A stretch of DNA of 64,000 nt from Ewingella americana (GTDB lineage: Bacteria > Pseudomonadota > Gammaproteobacteria > Enterobacterales > Enterobacteriaceae): the NCBI RefSeq assembly GCF_006438725.1, contig NZ_RCZD01000004.1, forward strand, positions 248,001 to 312,000, given 5' to 3'. Position 1 is the stretch's first letter; each line of letters begins with the position of its first letter. The position numbers and the translations under genes were made by a program. Positions 8,814 through 18,289 of this stretch are shown in pieces. The notes beneath the pieces are model-generated. The model saw only the letters and a list, made by a program, of their open reading frames with translations. It searched no databases and had not been told where the DNA came from.

Positions 8814-9371
8814 ATGACGGCGGAAGGCCATCTCATATTTTCCATTGCCTGTGCGGTGTTCGCCAAAAAAGCACAGCTCTCACCGGAGCTGGCTCATGGT
8901 GATTGGTGGCATATTATCCCGGCGTCTCTGCTGACTTCGCTGCTGCCCGACATCGATCACCCAAAATCCCTGATAGGCCAACGCCTGAAGTGGATTTCGC
9001 ATCCTATTGCCCGCATTTTTGGTCACCGGGGCTTTACCCACAGTTTGCTGGCGGTGATTGCCAGTATATTCTTATTCCGCACCCACTTTCCCCACGACTG
9101 GATGATCCCTGTTGATGCCCTGCATGCCATGATCATTGGTTATCTCAGCCATATCCTGGCGGATATGCTGACACCTGCCGGTGTTCCATTACTGTGGCCT
9201 TGCCGCTGGCGTTTCCGATTACCGCTGATCAACAGCCAAAAAGGCAATCAGCTTGAGCGGACGTTATGTTTGCTATTGGTCGGTTTCACCCTGTTCTGGC
9301 CAAACTGGACGCCCATTATTGGTGCAATAAAACCTGAGTCTTTCAGCAAAATTTTGAACCTGATCACGTAA
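8814..9371 (+). CDS. ydjM: YdjM, SOS-induced inner-membrane metal-dependent hydrolase
   Basis: A 185-residue membrane protein of the YdjM/DUF457 family of putative metal-dependent hydrolases. The first 125 residues follow E. coli YdjM closely (MTAEGHLIFSIACAVFAK, LLPDIDHPKSLIGQRLKWIS, FGHRGFTHSLLAV, GYLSHILADMLTPAGVPLLWP), including the conserved His/Asp residues likely to bind metal; the C-terminal hydrophobic part is divergent. The ATG at 8814 is chosen because the match to the family begins there; the reading frame stays open upstream through the LexA box, which cannot be coding in an SOS gene. Its role in the DNA-damage response is unknown. Confidence 0.93.
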   Translation: MTAEGHLIFSIACAVFAKKAQLSPELAHGDWWHIIPASLLTSLLPDIDHPKSLIGQRLKWISHPIARIFGHRGFTHSLLAVIASIFLFRTHFPHDWMIPVDALHAMIIGYLSHILADMLTPAGVPLLWPCRWRFRLPLINSQKGNQLERTLCLLLVGFTLFWPNWTPIIGAIKPESFSKILNLIT

Positions 9372-9393
9372 CTCTGGTTAAAAATCCATCACT

Positions 9394-9453
9394 TCGTATT
9401 TTTTGCATACAAAATACGATTAAACGTTATAAGAAATTCTTTTTGAATATAAT
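9394..9453 (+). promoter_or_regulatory. tcyP promoter region with inverted repeat
   Basis: A perfect 9-base inverted repeat, TCGTATTTT and AAAATACGA around an 8-base centre (9394-9419), lies upstream of a perfect -10 box TATAAT (9448-9453). No good -35 box stands 17 bases before it, which suits an activator-dependent promoter. E. coli tcyP is activated by CysB; whether this repeat is a CysB site cannot be told by eye, as CysB sites are poorly conserved. Confidence 0.5.
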
Positions 9454-9568
9454 TGATGACTGCACTGACCTGATATTCTGTCGCCCAATGCTGCGTGATG
9501 GTGCACTCCTCGCTGAGAACACCCGTAAGCAATTCATAACGATATAATGAAAATTTGGAGATCTGGGT

Positions 9569-10960
9569 ATGAATCTTCCGCTCGTGATTAACGTAGTGGT
9601 CTTCGTTGCCCTCCTTCTGCTATTGGCGCAAACCCGCCATAAGCAATGGAGTCTGGCAAAAAAAGTATTAGTGGGTCTGGTAATTGGTGTGGTGTTTGGT
9701 CTGGCATTACAACTGATTTATGGCTCCGATGATCCGGTTCTTAAAGCCTCAATCAGCTGGTTTAACATTGTCGGTAACGGCTATGTGCAACTGCTGCAGA
9801 TGATTGTTATGCCACTGGTTTTCGTCTCCATACTGAGTGCCGTTGCAAAGTTACATAACGCGTCTTCACTGGGTAAAATCAGTTTCCTAACTATCGGCAC
9901 CCTACTGTTCACCACGCTCATCGCCGCATTGGTCGGTGTGTTCGTGACGGGCCTGTTTGGCCTGACCGCGGACGGCCTGGTACAAGGCGCTCAGGAAACC
10001 GCGCGTCTGTCTGCGCTGCAGAGCACTTACGTTGGTAAAGTCGCCGACCTGACGATGCCACAGCTGATTCTTTCCTTTATTCCTAAGAACCCGTTTGCTG
10101 ATTTGACCGGTGCTAGCCCGACGTCAATCATCAGTGTGGTGATCTTCGCCGCCTTTGTTGGTGTTGCAGCCCTGCAATTGGTCAAAGACGATCAGGAAAA
10201 AGGCCCACGCGTTCTGGTGTTCATCGATACCCTGCAGGCCTGGGTAATGAAACTGGTTCGTCTGGTCATGAAACTGACCCCTTACGGCGTGCTCGCATTG
10301 ATGACGAAAGTCGTCGCGGGTTCCAACGTGCAAGATATCGTCAAACTCGGTAGTTTCGTGGTCGCTTCTTACCTCGGCCTGGCGATCATGTTTGTGGTAC
10401 ATGCACTGTTACTGTCATTCACCGGCGTGAATCCGGCTAAGTTCTTCCGTAAAGTCTGGCCGGTGCTGACCTTCGCCTTCACCAGTCGGTCGAGCGCGGC
10501 AACCATTCCATTGAGTGTGGAAGCACAGACCCGTCGTCTGGGCATTCCTGAATCCATCGCCAGCTTCTCGGCTTCTTTTGGTGCGACTATCGGCCAGAAC
10601 GGTTGCGCGGGTTTATACCCGACGATGCTGGCAGTGATGGTTGCACCAACGGTGGGGATTAATCCATTTGACCCAATGTGGATAGCCACGCTGGTCGGGA
10701 TTGTGACCCTTAGCTCTGCCGGTGTTGCTGGTGTGGGTGGTGGTGCAACCTTCGCTGCGCTGATTGTTCTGCCTGCGATGGGCTTACCCGTGACGCTGGT
10801 TGCCTTGCTTATCTCGGTTGAACCGCTTATCGATATGGGCCGAACCGCACTCAACGTCAGTGGTTCAATGACCGCAGGGACCATCACCAGCCAATTACTG
10901 AAACAGACCGATAAATCAGTCATGGATGCTGATGAGAATGCGGAACTGGCGCATCGTTAA
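9569..10960 (+). CDS. tcyP: TcyP (YdjN), L-cystine/H+ symporter, DAACS family
   Basis: A 463-residue inner-membrane importer of L-cystine, also able to take up related thiol compounds; the same length as E. coli TcyP. It belongs to the dicarboxylate/amino acid:cation symporter family, with the serine-rich reentrant loop [20 protein letters not shown], the [14 protein letters not shown] segment and the C-terminal [18 protein letters not shown] signature of family transport cores. About eight transmembrane helices plus two reentrant hairpins can be drawn. It is monocistronic, with a 197-base leader region from ydjM and a bidirectional terminator shared with kdgR. Confidence 0.97.
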   Translation: MNLPLVINVVVFVALLLLLAQTRHKQWSLAKKVLVGLVIGVVFGLALQLIYGSDDPVLKASISWFNIVGNGYVQLLQMIVMPLVFVSILSAVAKLHNASSLGKISFLTIGTLLFTTLIAALVGVFVTGLFGLTADGLVQGAQETARLSALQSTYVGKVADLTMPQLILSFIPKNPFADLTGASPTSIISVVIFAAFVGVAALQLVKDDQEKGPRVLVFIDTLQAWVMKLVRLVMKLTPYGVLALMTKVVAGSNVQDIVKLGSFVVASYLGLAIMFVVHALLLSFTGVNPAKFFRKVWPVLTFAFTSRSSAATIPLSVEAQTRRLGIPESIASFSASFGATIGQNGCAGLYPTMLAVMVAPTVGINPFDPMWIATLVGIVTLSSAGVAGVGGGATFAALIVLPAMGLPVTLVALLISVEPLIDMGRTALNVSGSMTAGTITSQLLKQTDKSVMDADENAELAHR

Positions 10961-10989
10961 TCGCCTATTCCGTCAGTTAACTGAGTGAT

Positions 10990-11022
10990 AAAAAAACCGA
11001 AGCGCAGGCTTCGGTTTTTTTT
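10990..11022. terminator. bidirectional terminator between tcyP and kdgR
   Basis: CCGAAGC (10997-11003) pairs with GCTTCGG (11008-11014) over a GCAG tetraloop. Seven A precede and eight T follow the stem, so it can stop both tcyP (+) and kdgR (-). Confidence 0.9.
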
Positions 11023-11043
11023 GACTGCTCATCCGGCAAAAAA

Positions 11044-11835
11044 TCAGAACGGATAATCGTGATAACCAAGCTGCTGTGAAATATTGCGTGCGGCAGTGTG
11101 CAGCATGCTGACATATTCACTTTTACGCTCTTCGGAGAAGCGGATGGTTGGGAATGAAATACTCAGCCCCGCAGTTACCACGCCGAAGCGATCAAATACC
11201 GGTACGGCGATGCATCGCAAGCCTTGCTCTTGTTCTTCGATGTCTTCGCCGAATCCCTGCTCACGCACAATCTCAAGCGCGGCACGCAACGCCTTGGCAC
11301 TCAGAATAGTGTTATCGGTACTGCGGGTAAATTCCATTCCCGCCAACAGTCCATCCACTTCACTGCGATCGCCCCAGGCCATCAACACTTTGCCGATTGC
11401 CGTACTGTGCAACGGATTACGCCGTCCAATGCGTGAATGCATACGCAGGTTATACATAGAATCAATTTTGTGAATATAAACGATGCCATCTTCATCCAGC
11501 GCACCCAAATGGATTGTCTCGCGGGTCAGGCGCGATAATTCGCGCATCTGAATATCCGCGCTGCGGATAAGATCAACATTCTGCAAGGCTTTCGCCCCAA
11601 GTTCGAATAATTTCAGCGTCAGTGAGTATTTTTCCGACTCGCCTTCCTGCGCCACATAACCTAATGATTTCATCGTCTGAAGGAAACGGTAAACCGTGCT
11701 TTTTGACATCATTACGCGCTGTGAAAGCTCAGTAATTCCTATCTCGCGCTCTTCACCGAGGGCCTGTAAAATGCCAAAGACCTTCAGTACTGAGGAGACG
11801 GAATCCGGTTGTTTATCAAGATCTGCGATAGCCAT
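11044..11835 (-). CDS. kdgR: KdgR, IclR-family repressor of uronate/pectin genes
   Basis: A 263-residue IclR-type regulator, identical in length to E. coli KdgR. The N-terminal winged helix-turn-helix is DSVSSVLKVFGILQALGEEREIGITELSQ with recognition helix MSKSTVYRFLQTMKSLGY; the C-terminal ligand domain carries LHSTAIGKVLMAW and GLRCIAVPVFDRFG. KdgR is inactivated by 2-keto-3-deoxygluconate (KDG). The start at 11835 is chosen by homology (MAIADLDKQPDSVSS) and a GAGAG ribosome binding site; an upstream in-frame ATG at 11922 would put 29 extra residues across the promoter. The target operator in this window is at 6820-6838. Confidence 0.97.
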   Translation of the reverse strand: MAIADLDKQPDSVSSVLKVFGILQALGEEREIGITELSQRVMMSKSTVYRFLQTMKSLGYVAQEGESEKYSLTLKLFELGAKALQNVDLIRSADIQMRELSRLTRETIHLGALDEDGIVYIHKIDSMYNLRMHSRIGRRNPLHSTAIGKVLMAWGDRSEVDGLLAGMEFTRSTDNTILSAKALRAALEIVREQGFGEDIEEQEQGLRCIAVPVFDRFGVVTAGLSISFPTIRFSEERKSEYVSMLHTAARNISQQLGYHDYPF

Positions 11836-11875
11836 AGTCTCTCTTACCTGCTCGCTTAAGTTTTGTTTCAAAAAA

Positions 11876-11922
11876 AATAGAACACGGTTTTCATTATACT
11901 GGCAAGCAATCAGGATACGCAA
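11876..11922 (-). promoter_or_regulatory. kdgR promoter with overlapping imperfect palindrome
   Basis: On the minus strand there is a perfect -10 TATAAT (11898-11893) with TTGCGT (11922-11917) 18 bases upstream. The -10 runs into AATGAAAACCGTGTTCTATT (11895-11876), which is like the KdgR consensus but one base longer and with two mismatches. It may be an autoregulatory site. The promoter is well supported; the operator is a guess. Confidence 0.5.
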
Positions 11923-12071
11923 TCACCAGCCAGAATTGCTGCGCTGTGCCACAGGTATTCATAATTTTTCTTACAATATTAAAATCATTCTCAATAATCA
12001 CGGTTGTCACCTTTTAATCACTCACGTGATAATATCCCCACTTCTGATTATCTTAATGCCGACACTCATTC

Positions 12072-13466
12072 ATGACTCTCACGCCCAATGACGGACTTCC
12101 CGTTCCGCAGCGCTATGGTGCGATCCTTGCTATCGCTCTCGGCATTACCGTTTCGGTGCTGGATGGTGCGATCGCTAATGTCGCATTGCCCACCATCGCC
12201 AGGGATCTGAATGCCAGTCCTGCATCATCAATCTGGGTGGTCAACGCCTATCAGTTGGCTATCACCATATCCTTGCTCTCACTGGCTTCGCTCGGCGACA
12301 TTTTTGGTTATCGGCGTATCTACCAGACTGGCCTGTTGGTATTCAGTATTACGTCGCTGTTTTGTGCGCTGTCGGACTCACTGACTACCCTGACTATTGC
12401 TCGTATCTTACAGGGGTTTGGCGCGGCAGCGATCATGAGCGTCAATACCGCGCTGATACGCATCATCTATCCTCAGCGTTTTCTCGGGCGGGGAATGGGC
12501 ATTAATGCGCTGATCGTGGCGGTCTCATCTGCCGCTGGCCCGACGGTAGCTGCCGGCATACTCTCCTTTGCGTCATGGCAATGGCTGTTTGCCATTAACC
12601 TGCCTATCGGGCTGGCAGCGCTGGCCCTCGGCTTGAAGTACCTTCCGGGCAACAGCACCAAAAGTCAGGGACAGAAATTCGATTTCACCAGCAGCATCAT
12701 GAACGCCCTCACCTTTGGGCTGCTCATCACCGCCATCAGCGGGTTTGCACAAGGCCAAAACCGTCTGTTGATTTTGGGTGAGGTGGTGGCGTTATTGACC
12801 ATTGGCTGGTTCTTTGTGCGCCGCCAGTTGTCACGTCCTTTCCCGCTATTACCGGTAGACCTGCTGCGCATTCCTATTTTTGCGATGTCTCTGGGTACGT
12901 CGCTGTGCTCCTTCAGCGCGCAGATGCTGGCCTTCGTCTCACTGCCCTTCTTCCTGCAAAACACGCTGGGACTCGACTCCGTTTCAACCGGCTTACTGTT
13001 GACACCATGGCCTCTGACCACCATGGTGATGGCACCGATCGCTGGCCGCCTGGTTGAGCGCTATCATCCCGGTATGCTTGGCGGAATTGGACTGATTGTG
13101 TTCTCGTTTGGTCTCTATTCGCTTTCGCTGTTACCTCACGACCCGTCGAATCTGAATATCATCTGGCGCATGTTGCTATGCGGTGCAGGCTTCGGGCTAT
13201 TCCAGTCACCGAATAACCACACCATCATCACCGCCGCACCACGAAACCGCAGTGGTGGCGCCAGTGGACTGCTCGGTACGGCGCGACTCCTCGGCCAGAC
13301 CACCGGCGCGGCTATGGTTGCACTGATGTTCAATCTTTTCCCTGAGCACGGCACGCATGCATCGTTAGTTCTGGCAGGAACGCTGGCAGGCAGCGGCGCG
13401 ATAGTAAGTTTCATGCGCATGACCCAGCAAACATCAAGCCAGAAAGAGGCCGCAGGCAAGTCGTAA
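12072..13466 (+). CDS. yebQ: YebQ, MFS drug/H+ antiporter family (DHA2)
   Basis: A 464-residue inner-membrane transporter with 14 likely transmembrane segments, of the EmrB/QacA (DHA2) branch of the major facilitator superfamily. Motif C-like VSSAAGPTVAAGILSFASWQWLFAINLPIG and the motif A region GDIFGYRRIY are seen, with the family motif D1 near LDGAIANVALPTIARDL. It matches E. coli YebQ and stands next to kdgR and htpX as there. The substrate is not known. The ATG at 12072 lacks a clear ribosome binding site. It is divergent from kdgR. Confidence 0.92.
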   Translation: MTLTPNDGLPVPQRYGAILAIALGITVSVLDGAIANVALPTIARDLNASPASSIWVVNAYQLAITISLLSLASLGDIFGYRRIYQTGLLVFSITSLFCALSDSLTTLTIARILQGFGAAAIMSVNTALIRIIYPQRFLGRGMGINALIVAVSSAAGPTVAAGILSFASWQWLFAINLPIGLAALALGLKYLPGNSTKSQGQKFDFTSSIMNALTFGLLITAISGFAQGQNRLLILGEVVALLTIGWFFVRRQLSRPFPLLPVDLLRIPIFAMSLGTSLCSFSAQMLAFVSLPFFLQNTLGLDSVSTGLLLTPWPLTTMVMAPIAGRLVERYHPGMLGGIGLIVFSFGLYSLSLLPHDPSNLNIIWRMLLCGAGFGLFQSPNNHTIITAAPRNRSGGASGLLGTARLLGQTTGAAMVALMFNLFPEHGTHASLVLAGTLAGSGAIVSFMRMTQQTSSQKEAAGKS

Positions 13467-13496
13467 CGGAATACCGCACTGCTAATTTTTGCCCAT

Positions 13497-13525
13497 AAAA
13501 AAACCCGGCATCGCTGCCGGGTTTT
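13497..13525. terminator. bidirectional terminator between yebQ and htpX
   Basis: CCCGGCA (13504-13510) pairs with TGCCGGG (13515-13521) over TCGC, with seven A before and four T after the stem; it can end yebQ (+) and htpX (-). Confidence 0.85.
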
Positions 13526-13548
13526 CCATTTCTGTGGGTTATTTCTTG

Positions 13549-14430
13549 TTACTTCAGATATTGCCCGCTGCGTAACGCTTCAATGCGTTTATCCAGCGGC
13601 GGGTGCGACATAAACAACTCGCTAAATGACTTCGACTTACCGTTAATACAGAACGCCATCATGCTGCCGGCTTCCTGCGGTTCGTGGCTGGTTTTCAACC
13701 GTTGCAAGGCGGCAATCATTTTCTCGCGACCTACCAGCTTGGCTGATCCAGCATCTGCGTAGAACTCACGATGACGTGAGAACCACATGGTAATGATACT
13801 GGCCAGAATACCGAACACCAGCTCCAGCACGGTCGCTACAGCGAAGTAAATCATTGGGTTACCGCCATTGCTTTCTTCGCCGTCACGGTTGCCAGAAAGA
13901 AACCCTGACGCAACCTGAGCGATCAGGCGAGAAATAAAGATAACAAAGGTGTTCACGATGCCCTGGATCAACGTCATCGTCACCATATCACCATTCGCAA
14001 CATGGCTGATTTCATGGGCGATAACCGCCTCAGCTTCATCCTGACTCATGCTTTGTAGCAGGCCAGTACTCACCGCTACCAACGAAGCATCACGCCGTGC
14101 GCCAGTTGCAAAGGCATTGATGTCAGGTGCGTGGTAAATCGCCACTTGCGGCATGGCAATGCCCGCCTGTTGTGACTGACGGCGAACCGTCTCAAGCAGC
14201 CAACGCTCCGTTTCGTTACGTGGTTGTTCGATGACTTCACCACCGACTGAACGCAGCGCCATCCATTTGGACATCAGTAAGGATACGAAGGAGCCACCGA
14301 AACCGAACAGGCCAGCCATGATCATCAGCCCTTGTACGCTGCTTGACTGAATACCCGTGAGGCTCAGTACCAGACCAAAGATCAGCATGACCGCCAGGTT
14401 AGTTATCAGGAACAACCCTATACGCATCAT
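13549..14430 (-). CDS. htpX: HtpX, inner-membrane zinc protease
   Basis: A 293-residue M48-family metalloprotease of the cytoplasmic membrane that helps FtsH degrade misfolded membrane proteins. Two N-terminal transmembrane segments (about residues 5-24 and 34-53), the catalytic [10 protein letters not shown] (HEXXH, near residue 139), two further hydrophobic segments ([19 protein letters not shown] and [24 protein letters not shown]) and the zinc-ligand Glu in [17 protein letters not shown] are all visible. The length equals that of E. coli HtpX. A heat-shock (sigma-32) promoter lies 79 to 103 bases upstream. Confidence 0.97.
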   Translation of the reverse strand: MMRIGLFLITNLAVMLIFGLVLSLTGIQSSSVQGLMIMAGLFGFGGSFVSLLMSKWMALRSVGGEVIEQPRNETERWLLETVRRQSQQAGIAMPQVAIYHAPDINAFATGARRDASLVAVSTGLLQSMSQDEAEAVIAHEISHVANGDMVTMTLIQGIVNTFVIFISRLIAQVASGFLSGNRDGEESNGGNPMIYFAVATVLELVFGILASIITMWFSRHREFYADAGSAKLVGREKMIAALQRLKTSHEPQEAGSMMAFCINGKSKSFSELFMSHPPLDKRIEALRSGQYLK

Positions 14431-14508
14431 AAAATTTTCACTTCCTCATTGTTGTTTCATCATTGTGCAAGGTGAAGGCCACAAAAACTATCCGGCCGAC
14501 TTAGATCC

Positions 14509-14533
14509 TATGGGCTAATGTTGCAGATTCAAG
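14509..14533 (-). promoter_or_regulatory. sigma-32 promoter of htpX
   Basis: On the minus strand CTTGAA (14533-14528) and CCCATA (14514-14509) are separated by 13 bases, matching the sigma-32 pattern CTTGAA-N(11-16)-CCCCAT. E. coli htpX is a heat-shock gene. Confidence 0.78.
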
Positions 14534-14654
14534 AGCCTGAGAAGTATAAGCCGTTAAATTCACAATACTTTACAAATCGCAGCGTTTGATTTCATATTCT
14601 TGCCGTATTTTCCTGCAATACGAGGGTATCCGTCCCCTGCAGATCCTCAGGCAA

Positions 14655-14678
14655 TAAAAAAGCGCACCGGAGTGCGCT
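14655..14678 (-). terminator. intrinsic terminator of proQ-prc
   Basis: AGCGCAC and GTGCGCT (14678-14672 with 14667-14661 on the minus strand) form a 7-base-pair stem with a 4-base loop, followed by TTTTTATT. It ends prc. Confidence 0.88.
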
Positions 14679-14711
14679 TTCATAAAGACTGATTTTTCAG
14701 ACAACGTCAGC

Positions 14712-16781
14712 TTATTTGCTGGCCGCCGGTGCCTGATCGCCCTGGGTTTTCAGTAAACGAGCCAGATCAACAGCAATGTTGTCGGCTTCATCCAGATACG
14801 GGTCTGGAGCAACATAATCTTTCGGTAAATCTTCGAGAGATTTCAGCGGCTTCTTACCCTCACGAGCGAAACGCTCATTTAGGCGAGTCAGACGTGTAGC
14901 ATCATCCTGCTTGTCTTCTTTATCACGCTGAGCGTAATTCAGAGAAACAATATCGCGTTTTTCTTTCAACGCTTTGTAGCGTGTAATATCTTGCTGGATG
15001 TACTGGAATTCCGGGTCTTTAGCGATACGCGCTTCGTGATCCTTCAGCAGCTCAGGTTCGAAAGGTTTCAGATCACCGGTCTTGGTGTAGGTCGCAGCGT
15101 TAACGCTGTCCCATGGCAAGGCGTTATCTTCAAATTTCTCACCCGTCTCAATCGCTTCAATACCGGTAGGCATCAGAATTTCAGGCGTTACGCCCTTACG
15201 CTGAGTGCTGCCGCCGTTAATGCGATAGAACTTCTGAATCGTGTATTGTACTGACCCCAACGCTGGCCACTCAGGGCGCAACATCTGATCGTAAATACGG
15301 TTCAGAGAGCGATATTGCTGGACTGTGCCTTTACCGAAGGTCGGTTCACCGACAATCAGCGCACGGCCGTAATCCTGCATAGCTGCGGCGAAAATTTCTG
15401 ACGCAGAAGCGCTAAAACGATCAACTAAGACAACCAGCGGGCCTTTATAGTAGACGACGCCATCGGTATCGCTGTCCTGGCGGATACGCCCATTGTTATC
15501 ACGTACTTGCACGACCGGGCCGCTAGGAATAAACAGACCTGAAAGTGATACAGCCTCGGTTAATGCACCGCCGCCGTTAGTACGCAGATCGATAACCAGA
15601 CTGCTGACATCTTGCTTGGCCATTTTCTGCAATTGCACTTTAACGTCGTCCGTAAGACCAACGTAAAAGCCCGGGATGTCCATCACAGCAACTTTCTCAT
15701 TGCCAACTTTCTTGATGGTCATTTTCACCGCGCGATCTTCCAAACGGATTTTCTCGCGGGTCAGAATAACGGTACGTGTTTTGGTGCCTTTACCTGCTGG
15801 CAGAATTTCGAGACGTACTTTGCTGCCCTTCGCGCCTTTGATCAGAGCGACAACGTCATCAAGACGCCAGCCGATCACATCAACCACACCTTTACTGGTC
15901 GCTACCTGCCCTACGCCGACAATTCGGTCACCGACTGCAATCGCTTTGCTTTTGGCCGCCGGGCCGCCTGCTACCATTGAGTTGATCACGGTGTAATCGT
16001 CGTCGCCCTGCAATACTGCACCAATACCTTCCAGAGACAGGCTCATTTCAGTATTAAACTGTTCAGTACTGCGCGGGGACAAATAGTTTGTGTGCGGGTC
16101 GATTTCATGCGCAAAGGCATTCATCACCAATTGAAAAACGTCTTCGCTGTTACTTTGCGTCAAACGTTTCATCGCAAAGCGATAGCGTTTGGTCAGCACA
16201 TCTCGAATTTCCTGATCGTTCTTACCGGTCAGTTTGAGGTTTAGCTCATCATATTTGACTTTGGCATCCCATAAACTGTCCAGTTCTGCCCGGTCTTTCG
16301 GCCAGGGAGATTTAGCGCGGTCAAGATTAATTGTGTCGGTGCCGGTGAAATTCATCGGGCGAGCCAGCACTTGTAACGCATAGTTATAGCGTTCAAAGCG
16401 ACGTTGCTGCGCCAAATTGAATAAGGCATACGGCGTGGTCAGTTGACCTGACTTCAGTTCTTCACCCAAGGTATTACGCTTGGATGCAAACTGTGCCACA
16501 TCGGATGCCATCAATACGTTATGGCCATAATCGAGCATGTTGAGATAACGGTCGAAGATTTTCCCGGAGAAATCTGCATTAAGGTCAAACTGACGATAAT
16601 GCGAACGGGTAAAGCGTGCCGTAACACGCTCGCTCACCGTGGCGTCCTGAGGTTCTTGTGTCAGTTGCTTGAGCTGATCGATAGTCACCGGTGCACTATC
16701 GTTAGCATAACTGGTGTTAACCAGACTGGCTCCTGACAACAACAGACCTGCAATAACGCTTAATCTGACAAATTTGTTCAT
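14712..16781 (-). CDS. prc: Prc (Tsp), periplasmic tail-specific protease
   Basis: A 689-residue periplasmic S41 serine protease that degrades proteins with non-polar C-termini, matures FtsI and controls MepS with NlpI. The signal peptide is cleaved near SYA-ND (residue 26). It has the N-terminal helical region, a PDZ domain (about 235-325, GIGAVLQGDDDYTVINSMVAGGPAAKS), and the catalytic domain with the serine in SASASEIFAAAM and the lysine in FGKGTVQQY. The family's C-terminal DUF3340 region follows. Length is close to that of the E. coli protein (682). It lies 19 bases after proQ, as in the known proQ-prc operon. Confidence 0.97.
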   Translation of the reverse strand: MNKFVRLSVIAGLLLSGASLVNTSYANDSAPVTIDQLKQLTQEPQDATVSERVTARFTRSHYRQFDLNADFSGKIFDRYLNMLDYGHNVLMASDVAQFASKRNTLGEELKSGQLTTPYALFNLAQQRRFERYNYALQVLARPMNFTGTDTINLDRAKSPWPKDRAELDSLWDAKVKYDELNLKLTGKNDQEIRDVLTKRYRFAMKRLTQSNSEDVFQLVMNAFAHEIDPHTNYLSPRSTEQFNTEMSLSLEGIGAVLQGDDDYTVINSMVAGGPAAKSKAIAVGDRIVGVGQVATSKGVVDVIGWRLDDVVALIKGAKGSKVRLEILPAGKGTKTRTVILTREKIRLEDRAVKMTIKKVGNEKVAVMDIPGFYVGLTDDVKVQLQKMAKQDVSSLVIDLRTNGGGALTEAVSLSGLFIPSGPVVQVRDNNGRIRQDSDTDGVVYYKGPLVVLVDRFSASASEIFAAAMQDYGRALIVGEPTFGKGTVQQYRSLNRIYDQMLRPEWPALGSVQYTIQKFYRINGGSTQRKGVTPEILMPTGIEAIETGEKFEDNALPWDSVNAATYTKTGDLKPFEPELLKDHEARIAKDPEFQYIQQDITRYKALKEKRDIVSLNYAQRDKEDKQDDATRLTRLNERFAREGKKPLKSLEDLPKDYVAPDPYLDEADNIAVDLARLLKTQGDQAPAASK

Positions 16782-16800
16782 GCCTGAGTTGGCCTCCGTA

Positions 16801-17487
16801 TCAGAACTGCAAGTGTTCTGCGCGCACGATCATCGCCAGACCCGTAGAGAGCTGCACTCGGACACCGTCTTTGGCAATTTCCAAAACGGTAGCATCCATC
16901 GCACTCTGTCCTGCTCTGACTTTGATTTCCTGGCCAATTTGCAGTTTTGAGATATCTGTTACTGGCACCTGACGCGGTTCACGTTTTTCCTCACGCGGTG
17001 GGCGAGGTGTACGTGGTTTGCGATTTTCCTGACCAGCCACAGCTGCAGGCGCATTTTCACGACGCGGTGCAGGTTTCTTAGCAGCCGGACGTGGACGACG
17101 TGGTTCGGCTTCACCGGCTTCACGACGTTTTGCCTGTTGTTCGGCACGTTGTGCTTGAACGCGGGCTTTCGCTTCTTCTAATTGCTTACGTGCGTGTTCG
17201 ACGTGCTGCTCTTCCAACTCGCCACAGGCATTGCCGTCAAGGTCAACGCGCTGTGCGCCAACTTTAACGCCGTACAAATAACGCCAGCTTGAGGTATAAA
17301 GGCGCAGAGCAGAGCGTAACTGAGTTTTGCTCAGATTCTCTTCACCTTGCACGCGTTCGACCAAATCCGCAAAGATACCGATCTTTAAAGGGCGTGCTTC
17401 GCCTTCGGCGCTAAAACAGAGCGGAAAACGCTCAGCCAAAAAGGCGATGACTTCTTTACTACTGTTCAACTTAGGTTGATTTTCCAT
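16801..17487 (-). CDS. proQ: ProQ, FinO-domain RNA chaperone
   Basis: A 228-residue global RNA-binding protein that stabilises small RNAs and mRNA 3' ends. The N-terminal FinO domain covers about residues 1-120 ([48 protein letters not shown]), followed by a Lys/Arg/Pro/Ala-rich linker (about 120-175) and a C-terminal KOW/Tudor-like domain ([36 protein letters not shown]). The linker is a little different in composition but not in length from E. coli ProQ (232). It is first in the proQ-prc unit, next to msrC. Confidence 0.97.
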   Translation of the reverse strand: MENQPKLNSSKEVIAFLAERFPLCFSAEGEARPLKIGIFADLVERVQGEENLSKTQLRSALRLYTSSWRYLYGVKVGAQRVDLDGNACGELEEQHVEHARKQLEEAKARVQAQRAEQQAKRREAGEAEPRRPRPAAKKPAPRRENAPAAVAGQENRKPRTPRPPREEKREPRQVPVTDISKLQIGQEIKVRAGQSAMDATVLEIAKDGVRVQLSTGLAMIVRAEHLQF

Positions 17488-17582
17488 GAAATTTCCTGAT
17501 TACAACGGGTTTGCCAACCGGCGCAGGCATGAACAGGCGTCATTATAATGACGTCATCATTAAATGCCACGTTATCCGTAGA

Positions 17583-18080
17583 TCAACTTACGATCAGATT
17601 GACATATTTTGCCGCATCGCTGTTTTGCAGATGTTGGCAAAGCCCGGCGACCAACTCTGTCAGCCCCTGTTCATCCGCTTCATCGAAGCGTTGATAAACC
17701 GTGCTGTCAATGTCCAGAACACCGATCACTGTGCCGTTAACGGTCACCGGCAACACAATTTCTGCATTGCTGGATGCGTCACATGCAATATGGCCAGGGA
17801 AGGCATGCACATCACCAACGCGCTGTACGCGGTTTTCAGCCACAGCCGTGCCGCAAACGCCTTTCCCAACGGGAATACGCACGCAGGCGATTTTGCCCTG
17901 AAACGGTCCCAATACCAGTGAGCTGCCATCCATCAGATAGAAACCCACCCAGTTAACCCCTTCAAGACGTTCAAAAAGCAAGGCGCTGGTGTTCGACAGA
18001 GTGGCAATAAAATTGTTCTCTCCGGCGAGCAATGCGCTCAGATCGCGTTTTAATTCCGCGTAGAATTCATCTTTATTCAT
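17583..18080 (-). CDS. msrC: MsrC, free methionine-(R)-sulfoxide reductase
   Basis: A 165-residue cytoplasmic GAF-domain enzyme that reduces free L-methionine-(R)-sulfoxide. The three conserved cysteines are present in GKIACVRIPVGKGVCGTAVA and HIACDASSNAEIVLP. The start at 18080 gives MNKDEFYAELKRDL, the known N-terminus, and the exact E. coli length; the reading frame remains open 87 bases upstream but that part is not conserved in kind. The ribosome binding site is poor. It is divergent from letA and stands upstream of proQ on the same strand with a 95-base gap. Confidence 0.95.
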   Translation of the reverse strand: MNKDEFYAELKRDLSALLAGENNFIATLSNTSALLFERLEGVNWVGFYLMDGSSLVLGPFQGKIACVRIPVGKGVCGTAVAENRVQRVGDVHAFPGHIACDASSNAEIVLPVTVNGTVIGVLDIDSTVYQRFDEADEQGLTELVAGLCQHLQNSDAAKYVNLIVS

Positions 18081-18289
18081 GTAATAACCAATAATAACCC
18101 AGGAGCAGGCAGCCGTTATACTGTGCTTAACCTCTATAAAATAAGCATTAAATGCTTGTCTGAACAAGGTTAATCCTATGTGACTTCAAAAAGACTGACC
18201 TACAATGACTGTTTGCCGACCGCATAATACGTTATTTTGTCGGAAAAACCTGACAGATCTTAGCATCACTCTCCTGTTCTGCATTTCAG

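Noticed and set aside
13549-14430. Toxin, defence or phage-related role for the region around htpX and prc
   Set aside because: Neighbours, motifs and lengths are those of the housekeeping E. coli block; nothing unusual in the genes.
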